From: Isoetes taiwanensis
Lineage: Eukaryota; Streptophyta; Lycopodiopsida; Isoetales; Isoetaceae
Direction of reading: 5' to 3'
Assembly (NCBI GenBank): GCA_021234155.1
Contig: JAJEKV010000160.1
Span: forward strand, 969,196-1,033,195
Length of the DNA: 64,000 nt
The position numbers were made by a program, and so were the translations under genes. The notes under the pieces are model-generated. The model had not been told where the DNA came from. It searched no databases and saw nothing but the letters and a program-made list of their open reading frames with translations. Below, piece after piece: positions 47,504 to 59,630 of this stretch (positions are counted from its first letter, which is position 1; each line of letters starts with the position of its first letter).

Positions 47504-48141
47504 ACCCTAACAATGTTACAATTGGGGAAAGACCTTTTCAATCAAGCTGAGTTTGTTGCGCAAGATTTCACAGCTGCATGAGTTATTGATGACATCACTG
47601 CTTTAACTTGTAATCCGGAATTGATGAATGTCATTGATGACATGACCGCGTTAACTTGTAATTCGCAATTGATGCAACCAATTATGGATTCCCTGATATT
47701 AGGGCATGAGACGTGGCACCACGAAAAATGCACCAATGGAAGAAATATGGACCCGATAGTGATATTGCTGGAAATATGTAATTTGGTAAGTATGAACATG
47801 TTGGGACATAAAATGGGATGGTACAATTAATTTTTGTCGTAGCCTAAATACCGACATGTTTTTATGGTACAATTAGAGAGAGTGTGTTGAGGATGATACA
47901 ATTATTTTTTGTTTTATGCGAAGTTCTAACGTACTGGCTGCATACTGGAATAAAACTTGTCACAACAAAAGCCATTGAAATCGAAAAAATCTTAGGATGG
48001 AAAGTGACACAACTTTTAAAAGAATTCGAGGAACCCCACCAGACGCGCCCGACGTACCCGACGCCAGCAAACATAAATACTGCGTGTTCAGAGGCATCAG
48101 AAACAGGCTTCAGAAACAGGCCTCCGATCAGATTCATTTCC

Positions 48142-48475
48142 ATGGAGAAGAAGGATGTGGAAAGTGGCCATCGTGTAAAGAATTACATAGATCTACCAGC
48201 AGTGCCTCTGACGGGCATTGAGGAGCTTACAAAATGGTTGTTCTATAGAGCTGTCCTATCAGAATTCACTGCTACAGGCTTGTTTCTCTATGTAACAATG
48301 CTGACAGTGGTTGGAGCAGGCAATAGCAAGCCATGTGGAGGGGTGGGGACATTAGGGGTTGCATGGGCTTTTGGAGGCATGATATTTTTGTTGGTGTACA
48401 GCACTGCAGGCTTATCAGGTGATCGAGTGGATCACCTCGAGCAGATAAACAGACAGACAGACGGAGAGATAACTT

Positions 48476-48519
<44 letters not shown>

Positions 48520-48569
48520 CCCGTATCGATCTTCTATTGCATAGATCTGCTGGTTAGATAGATAGATTC

Positions 48570-48627
<58 letters not shown>

Positions 48628-51600
48628 TGTTGATCATCATGACAGCGACAACAATGTCAGAGCGAATCCTCAACCGTTGGAGACACATCAGCATGCATCT
48701 CCAACTGTGGAACCACAATTCCATATTTAGGACTAGCCGTTCTTAGGTCTTTCGTATAAGTAGCAGCTCCTTCCTTGTTCTCTGTAAGCTTGCAATCTGT
48801 GTTTTGTCTTCTCAATCTGCATGTTAGCCGATTGATCTGTTGTACTTCATTTTTCTACAATCAATATAGACTGTTTTCTTCATCAGGTTATGGGCCCACG
48901 AACGTTTCTTTGAACGCTGCCTAAGCCGTCGCAAAGATCCCCCTCCAAAATTTCCTCTCTCTATCCTTCTTTCCAACTTTCACTCCGTTTCTTTCTCGTG
49001 CAAATGGATTCCTCCCTTTCAATTCTTGCAAATTCGTCCTCTGATTTGCGACTCCTCCCACGATTTGAAGGCCGAGATTACCAAATGTGGCGTTGGCGTC
49101 TCCAGATGATCCTAGAAGACAAAAACCTCTGGGATTCTGTCTCCTCTCCTATTGCTTCATCTCCCGTTGATTCATCCACTGTTCTTGAAGTTGTTTTGGA
49201 TGACTCTGTTCCTGATTTTTGAGAAAAGGACCGCAAGGCTCGGTTAATAATATGTACTAGCCTCAGTGATATGCCTGCACGTCTAGTCAAGGGGGCTAAG
49301 ACTGCTCGTGAAATGCTGACTCTGCTTGATAATCATTATGCATCTCAAGCTGCTGGAAATAGATTGGCTCTGAGAAAGGCCCTTTATGATTTACATCTTT
49401 CTGAAGGAGGGGACGTCATGACCCATATCTGTCATATGAAAACCATGATCGATGATCTTGATGCCACTGGGGTGCAGATCACAAATGATGAAAAAGTTTG
49501 CTTGCTCCTTAACAGTCTTCCCAAATCTTACGAAGGTTTGATCATCAATCTGGAAGGGCGTTTGAATGATTACACCTTTGAGGCTGCAATTGACCGTGTG
49601 AAGGCTGAATCCTTGAGACAAGGCAATTTTAAGAATCCCACTGACTCTGTTATGATTGCAGATTCCAAGAATGTCTCCCGGCGCCCTCGATTAGATCGTA
49701 ATACTGTAACATGTTACATGTGCCAGAAAATTGGCCACTTTGCTCGTGAATGCAATGCTCCAGCAAAGGCATCCCCTATTGTTCAGAATCGATCTTCCTC
49801 TCATGACCAAGGCAATATTGCTCAAGAGGAAGGCAACCTGGCTCAAGATTCTGCATCCTTGCCTCCTCTTCTTGATACACCATCAGAACCTGTTGAATAT
49901 CTATTTACCTCCATGGATTATTCTTTACCTCAGTTTGATAATGCCTGGTATCTTGATTCAGGTGCCACTTGTCATATGACTCCCTTAAAAGAGATTCTTC
50001 AAGACTATTCCTCTCTCCATCCTCCACGATCTGTACGTATGGGAGACAACAATCACCAGTTTGGTGTGGCCACTGGCACAGTCACGCTTCACCTCCTTTC
50101 TGGCACCACTCAGACCCTTCCTCATGTTCTCCATGTTCCTGGTCTTCACAAGCAATTGCTTTCTGTCAGCAAAATCACAAGTGCAGGCTACCGTGTCCTT
50201 TTCCATGCCAATTCTTGCACAGTCTTAGACTCCAAGCACAACAGCATTCTCACAGGTACCCGCATCGAAAATCTTTACAAATTGGATGCATCTGAATTTG
50301 CTTGTCTTGCTCACAGCAATTCCCCTACTTCCATCCTCTGGCATTCTCGTCTTGGCCACCCTGCTGCCTATCGCTTCCATATACTTGCCTCCAAAGGGTT
50401 GCTTCCTGCCATCTCTCCTCCCAAAGATTCATGTACCACCTGCATTCAAGCCAAAACTACCCGGGCATCTTTTCCTCTGTCTCATGCTTATGCCTCACGT
50501 CCCCTGGAACTAGTCCTCAGTGATTTATGTGGCCCTTTTCCTGAACCTACTGTGGGTGGCTATATATGCTGTTATTTTTGGATGATCACACAAGAAAGCT
50601 CTTTATATATTTGCTACCCAGGAAAAGTGATACTTTCTCTAAATTTGTTCTTTTCCATAAATATGCTGAAAGATCTTCTGGTTTTCATCTGATTACTCTC
50701 AGAACAGATGGTGGTGGCGAATTCAATTCCAAAGTTTTTCAAGCATACTGTTCTGAGCGTGGCATCACGCATGAAGTCTCAGTACCTTATTCTCCAGAGC
50801 AGAATGGCAGAGCAGAACGTGCAAACCGCACAGTACTAGAGATGACCCGTGCATTGCTTCTTGGTATGAACGTGCCTCCTCGTTTCTGGGGAGAGGCTGC
50901 TTCCACTGCTGTCTACTTGCTGAACAGATCTCCCCATCGTGCCATCCACCATAAGATTCCTGAAGAACTTTGGAGCTCCCAGCCCATTTCTCTGACTCAT
51001 CTGCGTGTCTTTGGCTGTCAAGCATTTGCCTTATTACACTCCTCCTCTAAATTATCCTCCAAAACTGTCCCGTGCATGTTCCTTGGATACTCCAGTACTA
51101 GCAAAGCATATCGGCTCTACAATCTCTCCACTCACAGACTCATGCTCAGTTGCCATGTCCAATTCCATGAAGACAAGCCGTGCCACCATACACCTCTTCC
51201 TCCAAACTTTGTTCTCCTAGACTTACCCTCCTTGACACCACCTCCACCTGTTACTCCACCAATGCCTTTTTTTCCAACGTCTCCATCTCATACTCATACC
51301 GACAATCTGTCACCACCTCATGATCTGCCACTCTCTCATGATTCAGAAGCTCTCGCTCCACCGGGTTCCCCTGATCCTCTTGTTGATCCACCTGTTTCTT
51401 CACTGGCCTCTCCTCCACCTGATCTTTCTCCTCCTCCTAGCAGGCCTGTTCGACTTAGGAAACCTCCTGCCTGGACTCAAGACTATACCTTTTTGACTGA
51501 AAATATTCCATCTGAACCTACCTCTTACACTCAAGCCATGAAAAGTCCCTTTCGCCAGGATTGGTTCACAGCCATGCAGGATGAACTTGCTTCCATTCAT

Positions 51601-53447
51601 GCTGCCAACACATGGACTCTTGTCCCAAGACCTGCTCATCGTCCAGTAATTTCCAGCAAATGGGTTTACAAATTGAAATACAAACCAAATGGTACTGTGG
51701 ACCGCTTCAAGGCACGACTGGTTGCTCGTGGCTTCAATCAAGTTGAAGGCATCGACTTTGAAGAAACCTATGCTCCGGTTGCTAAAATGGTATCAGTTCG
51801 CACTATCTTAGCTTATGCATCTTCTAATCACATGCACATTCATCAAATGGATGTGCACAATGCTTTTCTCAACGGCACTCTGCAGGAAGAAGTCTATCTT
51901 GAACAGCCACAAGGTTTTACATCCCACACAAGTCTGTCGCCTCCACAAAGCATTATACGGCCTGCGCCAAGCCTCACGTTCATGGTATACCTGCCTTGAC
52001 CAAACTCTAGTTCACCTTGGCTTTGCCCACACTGATGCTGATCCAAGTGTCTATTTTAAACTTCAACCTCATCTTCTTATCATCTTGTGTTACGTTGATG
52101 ATCTCCTGATTGTTGCTGCTCATGAAGCAGACCTCACTTCCATCAAAGATCACCTTAATTCCGCTTTTCGCATGAAAGATCTAGGCTCCATACACTATTT
52201 TCTGGGCATTGAAATTACATATCATCAGTCCTCTGGCACCCTCCATCTTCATCAAACCAAGTACCTCCGTGACCTTCTTCATCAATTTCAGTTTTCTTCT
52301 TGCAATCCTGTCACGACTCCACTTGAATTTGGCATCCACTTGCTTCCCACCGATCCTACCGTCTCCCCCTCCCTTCAATACATCCATGATCATTACCGTC
52401 AGATTCTAGGCATGATCAACTTTGCTGCTATCACCACCAGACCCGATCTTGCCCTTCCACTATGCATTCTTAGTCAATTCTCCACTGCACCCAAGAACAG
52501 CCACTGTGCTTCTCTCAAAAGGGTTCTCCGTTATATTGCTGGCTCTCTTCAATCTGGACTTCAATATCACACCAGCTCTCCTAATCTCGATCTACATGGC
52601 TATTCCGATGCCGATTGGGCTGGGGATCATCATGACCGTAAATCTATATCCGGCTATGTATTTCTTCTTGCAGGGTCTGCTGTCAGCTGGAGCAGTTCAA
52701 AACAGACTTGTGTATCCTTGTTCAGCACTGAAGCTGAATACATTGCCCTCAATCATGCCTCCAAAGAAGCCATTTGGCTGCAGCGTTTATGCTCTCAACT
52801 TGGCTTCATTTCCTCCACCAACACTCTCATCTACGTTGACAACCAAGGTGCTGCTGCCATTGCAAAGAATCCTGTTCTTCATCGCCAAATCAAACACATT
52901 GATATCAAGTATCACTTTGTTCGCAATCTTGTTAATGATAGCATCATCCGGCTCCTTCATTGCTCCACCGATCATATGGCTGCAGACGTCTTCACAAAAC
53001 CTCTGGCTCGTATCAAACATTCTAAGTGTTTGACTCAAATTGGTCTACATTCTTCCAGTGGTGATCCTGATTCAGATTCCCTCTGACATTGAGTGGGGGT
53101 GTTGATCATCATGACAGCGACAACAATGTCAGAGCGAATCCTCAACCGTTGGAGACACATCAGCATGCATCTCCAACTGTGGAACCACAATTCCATATTT
53201 AGGACTAGCCGTTCTTAGGTCTTTCGTATAAGTAGCAGCTCCTTCCTTGTTCTCTGTAAGCTTGCAATCTGTGTTTTGTCTTCTCAATCTGCATGTTAGC
53301 CGATTGATCTGTTGTACTTCATTTTTCTACAATCAATATAGACTGTTTTCTTCATCAAGATAGACCCGTATCGATCTTCTATTGCATAGATCTTATTATG
53401 ATTTTTAATGCAGGCTTATCAGGTGATCCAGTGGATCCACCTCGACC

Positions 53448-53486
<39 letters not shown>

Positions 53487-54282
53487 CCCGTATTGATCTT
53501 CTATTGCATAGATGTTAGTTTTTTTACATCTACCTTAACATGATTTTTAATGCAGGTGGGCATATGAACCCTGCAGTCACATTTGGATTCTTGTTGGCCC
53601 GGAAAATCTCCCTGCTAAGAACTCTCCTCTACATGATAGCCCAATGCTTGGGTGCCATATCTGGAGCTTGCCTAGTGAAGGGACTGCAGAAAGACTTGTA
53701 TCTCAACCTTGGAGGAGGTGCTAATTTAGTTAGCCATGGCTACTGCAAAGGGGCAGGCCTAGCCGCAGAGATTATGGGAACGTTTGTTCTCGTCTTTACT
53801 GTTTTCTCTGCAACTGATCCTAAAAGAATGGCTAGAGATTCTCATGTTCCTGTAAGAGAAAGAAACCCTGTCAGAAATATGCATTTCTGTGTACTTGAAT
53901 TGTTAACACAAAAGTTTTTCTTTGCAGGTTTTAGCCCCCCTTCCAATCGGATTTGCAGTATTTACAGTTCATTTGGCCACTATACCGATTACCGGAACCG
54001 GCATTAATCCTGCTCGCAGCTTGGGCGCTGCTGTTGCTCTTAACATGGCTCATGCCTGGAATGACCAGGTATTGCCATTATCTATTGCAGTTACTAAATT
54101 ATTTACTGAGTTTTCTTAGACTAAGTGGTGTAATTCTGCAGTGGATATTTTGGATTGGACCTCTGATTGGCTCTGCACTGGCTACCCTCTACCATGAATA
54201 TGTAATGCGATCGGCTAAAGTTAGTTCTATGTACCGCAGCTCTCATCGGTGGCCTTCTGCAAAAGAAGTGCTTGCAAATTAG
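48142..54282 (+). CDS. PIP-type aquaporin, gene B (4 exons, copia in intron 1)
   Basis: Exons 48142-48418, 53556-53851, 53928-54068 and 54142-54282 (TAG) join in frame at GT/AG sites and give 284 residues. Key pieces: [34 protein letters not shown] and NPARS. Both NPA motifs and the filter Arg and His are kept, as expected for a plasma-membrane water channel. Exon sizes equal those of gene A except the last, which is 24 bases longer (ending PSAKEVLAN). Intron 1 is 5.1 kb instead of 0.4 kb, because a copia element lies in its GATA array. All splice sites look usable, so the gene may still be expressed, but the long intron could lower or alter splicing. Confidence 0.9.
48475..48627. repeat. GATA microsatellite in PIP gene B intron 1
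   Basis: AGAT/GATA arrays occur at 48475-48518 and 48555-48627, and after the copia element at 53452-53485. They match the TCTA arrays of gene A. The copia target duplication AGATA is part of the array. Confidence 0.9.
48628..48885 (+). repeat. 5' LTR of the copia element
   Basis: 258 bp. A TATA-like GTATAAGTAG at about 48764 may serve the element's promoter. Confidence 0.95.
48886..48904 (+). promoter_or_regulatory. Probable primer-binding site of the copia element
   Basis: GGTTATGGGCCCACGAAC directly follows the 5' LTR. It is not the common TGGTATCAGAGC form, so the priming tRNA differs from that of the mini element at 27806; I did not assign it. Confidence 0.55.
49004..53086 (+). pseudogene. 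Copia gag-pol polyprotein, one stop and two frameshifts
   Basis: ATG at 49004 opens gag ([20 protein letters not shown]); a TGA at 49220 interrupts it, and the same frame stays open until 50692. Domains in order: zinc knuckle [14 protein letters not shown] near 49712; protease LDSGATCHM near 49955; pre-integrase [10 protein letters not shown] near 50338; integrase with [10 protein letters not shown] (about 50698) and [16 protein letters not shown] with [11 protein letters not shown] and YVDD at 52091-52102; RNase H with [17 protein letters not shown] and [12 protein letters not shown]. Frame changes lie at about 50550 and 51925. The stop is at 53084-53086. With LTRs still identical, the lesions are either recent, present in a template mobilised in trans, or sequence errors. 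Confidence 0.92.
53100..53357 (+). repeat. 3' LTR of the copia element
   Basis: Identical to the 5' LTR and preceded by a purine tract, GAGTGGGGG, at 53091-53099. Confidence 0.95.
53395..53450 (+). repeat. Duplicated exon 1 end and splice signals inside intron 1
   Basis: ATGATTTTTAATGCAGGCTTATCAGGTGATCC repeats both the acceptor of exon 2 (ATGATTTTTAATGCAG at 53540) and the last nine bases of exon 1 with its donor (GCTTATCAG|GTGATC at 48410). The result is a possible 9-base exon between an AG and a GT. Its use would add three residues in frame just before the first NPA region. Confidence 0.6.
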
Positions 54283-54552
54283 GATTTTTTTCTTGTAAAC
54301 AACTGTTTTTACCTTTTCTTTGGGACATATCCAAACCTTTATCTTACATTGTTTCAAATGGTTCCACGATTTCAATGTTCAAGAGAGTTACCATATAAAA
54401 TTCAATATTCAAGCAAGTTACTATACCGGATGCACGATTTCAATGCTGCCTGTCACAAAACTCAATAAGATTCGGGAAGTCACCATATAATTTATTCGGA
54501 CAAATTCACGTTGGCGGAGACGCAACGCATGAAGCTTTTCCACATGTTTCTA

Positions 54553-54962
54553 GTGCTAATTTAGTTGGCCAATGTAGGGGCAGGCCTAGGGCAGAGACTG
54601 TGGCAGAGACCGTTCCATACTAATTTCTCTGGCTACAGATTCTCATGTAACAGTTCCTGTAAGGGACGCTTCACATGTCACCGGCAAAAACTTGCCGGAC
54701 GTCAAGCTGTTGGAGTCAGCTGTAAACTGCTCCAGCAGTTCGGGACGAACGGCTCAGACGTCGAACCGGCCGTCTCAAATGAACTGCATGTGAATACAGA
54801 AAAGTTTACATGTGAGGCGACTCTTAGAAAAAGGAATTCTGACAGAAAAAACATTTTTATATGTTTTGTTAACAAAATTGTTATGCCACTTTGCAGGTAA
54901 TTGGTTTTGCAGTATTTGCAGTTCAATTGACCACTAATCCAGGTTACGGAACCGGCATTAAG
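54553..54962 (+). pseudogene. Third, decayed partial PIP copy
   Basis: GTGCTAATTTAGTTGGCC and GGGGCAGGCCTAG match exon 2 of gene B at 53719-53762, followed by a scrambled equivalent of the rest of exon 2. After an intron-like piece ending TTTGCAG at about 54897, FAVFAVQLTTNPGYGTGI corresponds to exon 3. No open frame links them. It lies 270 bases after gene B, so it is a tandem remnant. Confidence 0.75.
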
Positions 54963-55344
54963 GCTGGGTTCACATTCAACCATCCCCATAGAGAGGGCCT
55001 GTTTTGCGATGGCAGATGATAGATGATGGTGCGTGTAAAAGGGCTTGCCTTTTTACGTGATGGTGAGGGTTGCCATCGTGCATGTGAACCGGCTCTAAGA
55101 AAGGGTGCCCATCTAAAGTGCATTCATCGGAAGAACGGAGCGACGGACGACCTAAACAGCTTAGTTTGAGATATAAAATGACTCATTCGATGCCGTTCAA
55201 ATGGGCCTAAGTACAAGATGACCCTAATATTGGGCATAAATATGCGAAGCACATTGAACCTTACTTTGCTTACCTCTTTGCCCCTAATGGTGCAGTACAT
55301 TACCCTAAAATGGAAAATGCATATACCAACGAAACTATAATCTA

Positions 55345-55375
55345 CTAGTAATAGTGCCCAGCATCGTGCAAAGGA
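55345..55375 (-). mobile_element. Helitron 3' terminus, minus orientation
   Basis: On the minus strand a GATGCTGGGCACTATTACTAG end is followed by T. The hairpin arm is weaker than in the other copies. The 5' end was not found to the right. Confidence 0.4.
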
Positions 55376-55805
55376 AAAAGTGAGCCCATTGCTATGCAAC
55401 TCTTATTTTTAATTTGCCTATTTTATTTGATATATGTAATTGCCTATTATCGGTGGAAGTTCTAGGTGATTGCGTATATCTTTGAACTTTTAGAAATGTT
55501 GCCTACTCATGCGTGAATAGTTGAAATACCGAATAGCTGAACCAGAGCCTGGCATTGCATAGATATGACGGACATTATAGATCCTACTTAAATGCTTTAG
55601 CTTTTTCGTTTAATTGAACATTGTTGCACAACTCTTATAAATGCTATTTTCAAAGTTTGTTGTTAGAGGTCTAACAAACTATCTCTTTCCAATCTTCCAG
55701 TAACAACTCCTATAATGCTTAAATGCTACGAAAATTGAAAGACAAAGGTAAAAATGCTTATATTGTGAATAATAAATTGGTGATTAGACACCGGGATACC
55801 TAGGG

Positions 55806-57407
55806 ATGCGAGGCGCTTCGGTTTCTAGTTTGGAGTGTACATGGCTTGATTGAGAATACACTAAGCAGCAACTTGCAGATGTTTTCTGAACATGATGTGC
55901 TTGCTTTCATAGAAACTTGGGAACATGAAACCAATAGAATCTTAGATATACCAGGATTTGTTTTGCTAGATTCAGTCTGGAATGCCCAAGGTAGTAGTAG
56001 ACGAGGATGGGGCGGTATTGCATGCTATATTCGAAAGGATATTAGTAATTCAGTCACACTGGTAAGCAAAGAGAAATTCTCTCAGTACATCTGGTTGAAA
56101 ATATCTTCAGATATGACTGCGATTTACATATTGCGTATTTTGCTCCTTTAGATCCATATCCCGCATCTGTATATGGGACTAATGAATTGAGTGCAGAAGA
56201 TCCTCTTATGTATCTTGCAGAAGATATATCAAAATACAGACAAAATGGAAAGGTGTTCATAGCTGGAGACTTGAATGGAAGAATTGCAGTAGACAAGCAT
56301 CATTGCTTTCAGATGAAGGAAACATTTTATGGTTGAATGCACATTCAGATGACATGTTCTGTTGGCCACGCCAGTCTCCAGATACTGTAAAGAATAAGAT
56401 GGGTGCACATGTTCGTGCTTTATGTGAATCCTTTAACTTCATTGTATTCAATGGTCTTGCGAGATTTCCAGGCACAAACTATTTTATTTGCACCCAACCT
56501 AATGGATGTAGTACTATTGATTTTCTGCCTGGAGATCCAGAGGCAATTGGGTATGTAACAGATTTCACATTCTTAGAAAGAAATCTAGATTCGGATCATA
56601 TTCCTTTCATGTTTCATTTGAATGCTTTATCTCCTCCCCCGAAAGTAAAACTTGTTTACAAATTGGTAGATAAATATGGAAGTGCATTGGCACCTAAACT
56701 AGAGGAGTTAGAAATCCTTAGAAGAGAAAAGCAGCAGACTGATCAGTGCTATAGTCAGTACAACTGGGAATGTCTTTGGCTACATTCCTTCTAGGAGGAG
56801 AGGCTATAATAAATGGTTTGATGCGAATTGCCTTAAGGCAAAAAAGGGAGTGCATGAAATCCACGGATCCTCTGGTTTATAAACAACATATAAATTTGGT
56901 CAAGCAAAAAAAAAGAGGTTGGAACCGCAAGCACCAGAAAAGAGTGATGCAAGAAGTGGATAGAGATCCAAAACTTTTCTGGAATAGGTCATCTAATAGG
57001 ACAGAAATTGATGATATAACAAAAAAATGACATTGTCTCTCTGGTTTTAGAGTTATATAGCACAAATAATTCAGATAATCTTGATTGTGCGGGAGAAGCT
57101 ATACCCATATTCACATTTGAAGATGTACAAATAGCCCTTAAAAAAATGAAAAATGGGCGCACATGTGATTCATAGGGTATCAATTGAGCTTTTTAAATGG
57201 GAAGGAGATGAGCTTTATAGTCTTTTGGCAGATTTATGCAATGAAGCACTCTTGAGAGGGTATTTTCCTACAGAATGGTGTCTAAATAAAGTTGTGCCGG
57301 TGCATAAGACTGGTGATAAAGACGACATAAGAAACTATAGAACCATTCTTGTGAGTAATACATTTGCTAAACTATTTGCCTCAATGCTTGAGCATAAGGT
57401 TTTGTAG
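55806..57407 (+). mobile_element. Truncated LINE (endonuclease and RT start)
   Basis: The endonuclease begins with FLVWSVHGL, then FIETWEHET, GGIACYIRKDI and, after a frame change, VFIAGDLNGRI. Later parts at 56303-56794 give RFPGTNYFICTQPNGCSTID and DSDHIPFMFHL. The RT begins near 57180 with NEALLRGYFPTEWC, VVPVHKTGDKDDIRNYRTI and stops at the fingers (LEHKVL), where homology ends at 57407. At least five frame changes. Related to the LINE at 14890 but distinct. Confidence 0.8.
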
Positions 57408-59398
57408 CTTTAATCTTTGGGGGAATGGCTTGTCATTAATAGGCATAGGTGACATTTCACCTACGTGTGAAATTTATTGTACGAAACTATTTTAAAGTCT
57501 ATGTTGCATGCCTTTTCCAATTTGGAATCAAACAATTTGTTCGCTTCCATGCAAACAAATCTATCAACACATATATAATCGAGTCTCCTATTTTTCTTTT
57601 TTTTTTTGTTCTGCATTTCTATTTTTTCTCCGCCGCAATCCTTTTCACTATATAAATGCCACGTATCATTGGAATCATTCCTTCAGCTAATTTAACGGAT
57701 CTAATTTAACGAACCATTCTTTGCAGGCTCCCCGCCATAACCGGGTTGCCGCTTTCTTCATCCTGCCTCCTTCCTCCTTCTTTCATCCCGCCTCCTTCCT
57801 TCATTCCTCCTTGTGTTAAAATGCAGCAGCATTCACCCTTGCTTTCAGAGCTTGCTTTGGCGCCCACATAGCAGGCTAGGCAAGAGCGTCAGATAAAAAT
57901 TTTCCCACTCTCCTCCATTCCGTTTGAAGAAGGCATTGAACCGGATAGCATGCTGGAGCTTCGGATTCAACATTCACTAGATTATTTGTTCCATTTAGGG
58001 TTGATTCTTGCTTTAAATTTCTTTGCCATTCATTCACATTTGTGCTTTCTATCTGCAGGCGCTGAAGCAGGGTAGTCGCTAGGAGTGCAAGCAAAGGAAG
58101 CATAAGGCACACGGTTTTCCTTCTTGCTTAAACTAAAGCAAGTTCGGCCTCCATCACTCGGGTCATCGGCTGGAGCAGAGCAGCTGTTGGAATTGATCAA
58201 TCTGGTCATTGCGGGTGCGTTATTCTGCTCAGACTCTTGGTACAACTATTATGGCTTTAACTCTTCAATCCTTTAGAGTACCGTTTCGTTTTCCTATTAC
58301 AAATTGCAACAAATCTGCTGGATGTATGCATGTCTCAGGAAAAACGTGCAAAGGATGTATATGAATTTACAGGGGCATCGATTAGGTTTAGGGTTCCTGC
58401 CTTGCCGCTTTGTTTTCGTGTCTATGGCTCCTGCCTATCTCAACTCTAGGACATGGATTGGTGCCCCTGTGATCCTTCCTGCTCGGAAGGCCAATCCCTG
58501 GGGACTTTTAAAAATAAAAACTCTAATTCATCAGAAGGATCCGATTCATAAATGCTTCTCGAGGTTTAAATTTTGGCACATCAAGCCCATCTAAGCTTTG
58601 GATTAAATTGATTTATTCTGTTCTATGGCAAGAAAAAAAAACAGGAATAACACTTTGACTGCAGAGGTTAATTTAAAGAACATCGTAGAGATGATGCCAA
58701 TCATCCAGTAATGCATCTTGGAGCTTCAAGGCTGGACCACAGAAGCGGTAACTTTCAGTTAACCTTTTATCGAGCTTTTTCAATTATGAATATGTGATTG
58801 TATCACCGATTTTCATCACCTTTCTCTGCTTGCTTATGCAGGTACATATCCTGGTGCATATGGTGGTAGAAGATATAAAATTTTATAGGTTGCGATTTGC
58901 AAAAGACGATTTCAAGTTGACAAGTGTGGACAATTGTTTTTCATATTTGGCCATCCAGTTTTGTTTCACATTAAGGTATTAAGGTTTTGAGCATCTGCAC
59001 ATGACATAGTTGGTGCTTTGGATTTCAATGTTGTTTTGAAACCCCGATGCTATTCTGTGAGCCAGGGAGTTGCTGCATTCTAAGGCGATCTAGTTTGCAT
59101 TTGAAATAATTCTACTTTCGTCATGGAGTGAAAGACATGATATTGATATGTGTCATAAAGATACCTCATTTTAGTGCTCTTAGTAGAATAGTTTTTGTAT
59201 GCCCGAAAACCTTCACTTTTTGTTACTCATGACTTGGGATTATAAAAGCAACGGTTGAACATTGGTGTTACAGTTGCTCTCCTGTTGAGAACGTGCAAGT
59301 AGTCTTGATATGGTGCTGCTCATATTGTAGGTTCCAGTGAAGTTGCTTTCCAAGTTGCAGCTTTGTGTGCATTTCGCCAACCTTCTTTCATTCTATTG
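57408..59398. other. Possible host or element 5' region; no gene confirmed
   Basis: A good TATA-like TATATAAA is at 57649-57656, followed by a pyrimidine-rich leader (CCTCCTTCCTCCTT). A short ATG frame at 58251-58367 (MALTLQSFRVPFRFPITNC) is Ser/Thr/Arg-rich like a plastid transit peptide, but it ends after 38 residues. It might be a first exon. No later exon could be identified. Confidence 0.2.
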
Positions 59399-59630
59399 GC
59401 ACTTTTCCGGGCTGTGTGCTAGGGTTTCTGTGGCAATCGGTAGACACTTCAACGGCTGTATCTCTCACATCTGGTGTCAGATTTTCATGTGCTTGGGCTT
59501 GTTGGAAAGCTGGTTCAGAGAGCTTTCCAAACGGTGTATGATACCTGTATGCTTGTCTTTGTTTCAGTGCTCAAATCTGCACTTTTCCGGGCTGTGTGCT
59601 AGGGTTTTTGTGGCAGCCGGTACACACCAG
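59399..59630. repeat. Direct duplication with 180-bp period
   Basis: GCACTTTTCCGGGCTGTGTGCTAGGGTTT occurs at 59399 and again at 59579, with GTGGCARYCGGTASACAC after it. The second copy runs directly into the GC-rich LINE, so it may mark that element's 5' promoter region. Confidence 0.75.

Larger units (their letters stand above)
48628..53357 (+). mobile_element. Ty1/copia retrotransposon with identical LTRs
   Basis: LTRs at 48628-48885 and 53100-53357 are 258 bp each and identical base for base, TGTTGATCATC to TTCTTCATCA. The target duplication AGATA is at 48623-48627 and 53358-53362. Order gag, protease, integrase, RT, RNase H defines Ty1/copia. The coding region has a TGA in gag and two frameshifts. 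It is inserted in PIP intron 1 in the same orientation as the gene. Confidence 0.97.
46178..54430 (+). repeat. Segmental duplication block B (inverted relative to block A)
   Basis: It matches block A (9480-12330, minus strand) from the base after the Helitron end through the PIP 3' flank. It contains a hAT element (46817-47503) and a copia element (48628-53357) that block A lacks. A 60-bp unit with GATGACAT..ACTTGTAATYCGSAATTGATG is tandem here (47580-47665) but single in block A. Confidence 0.8.

Noticed and set aside
57649-58367. A new plastid-targeted host gene
   Set aside because: Only a TATA-like box and a 38-codon frame are visible; no second exon or domain supports it.
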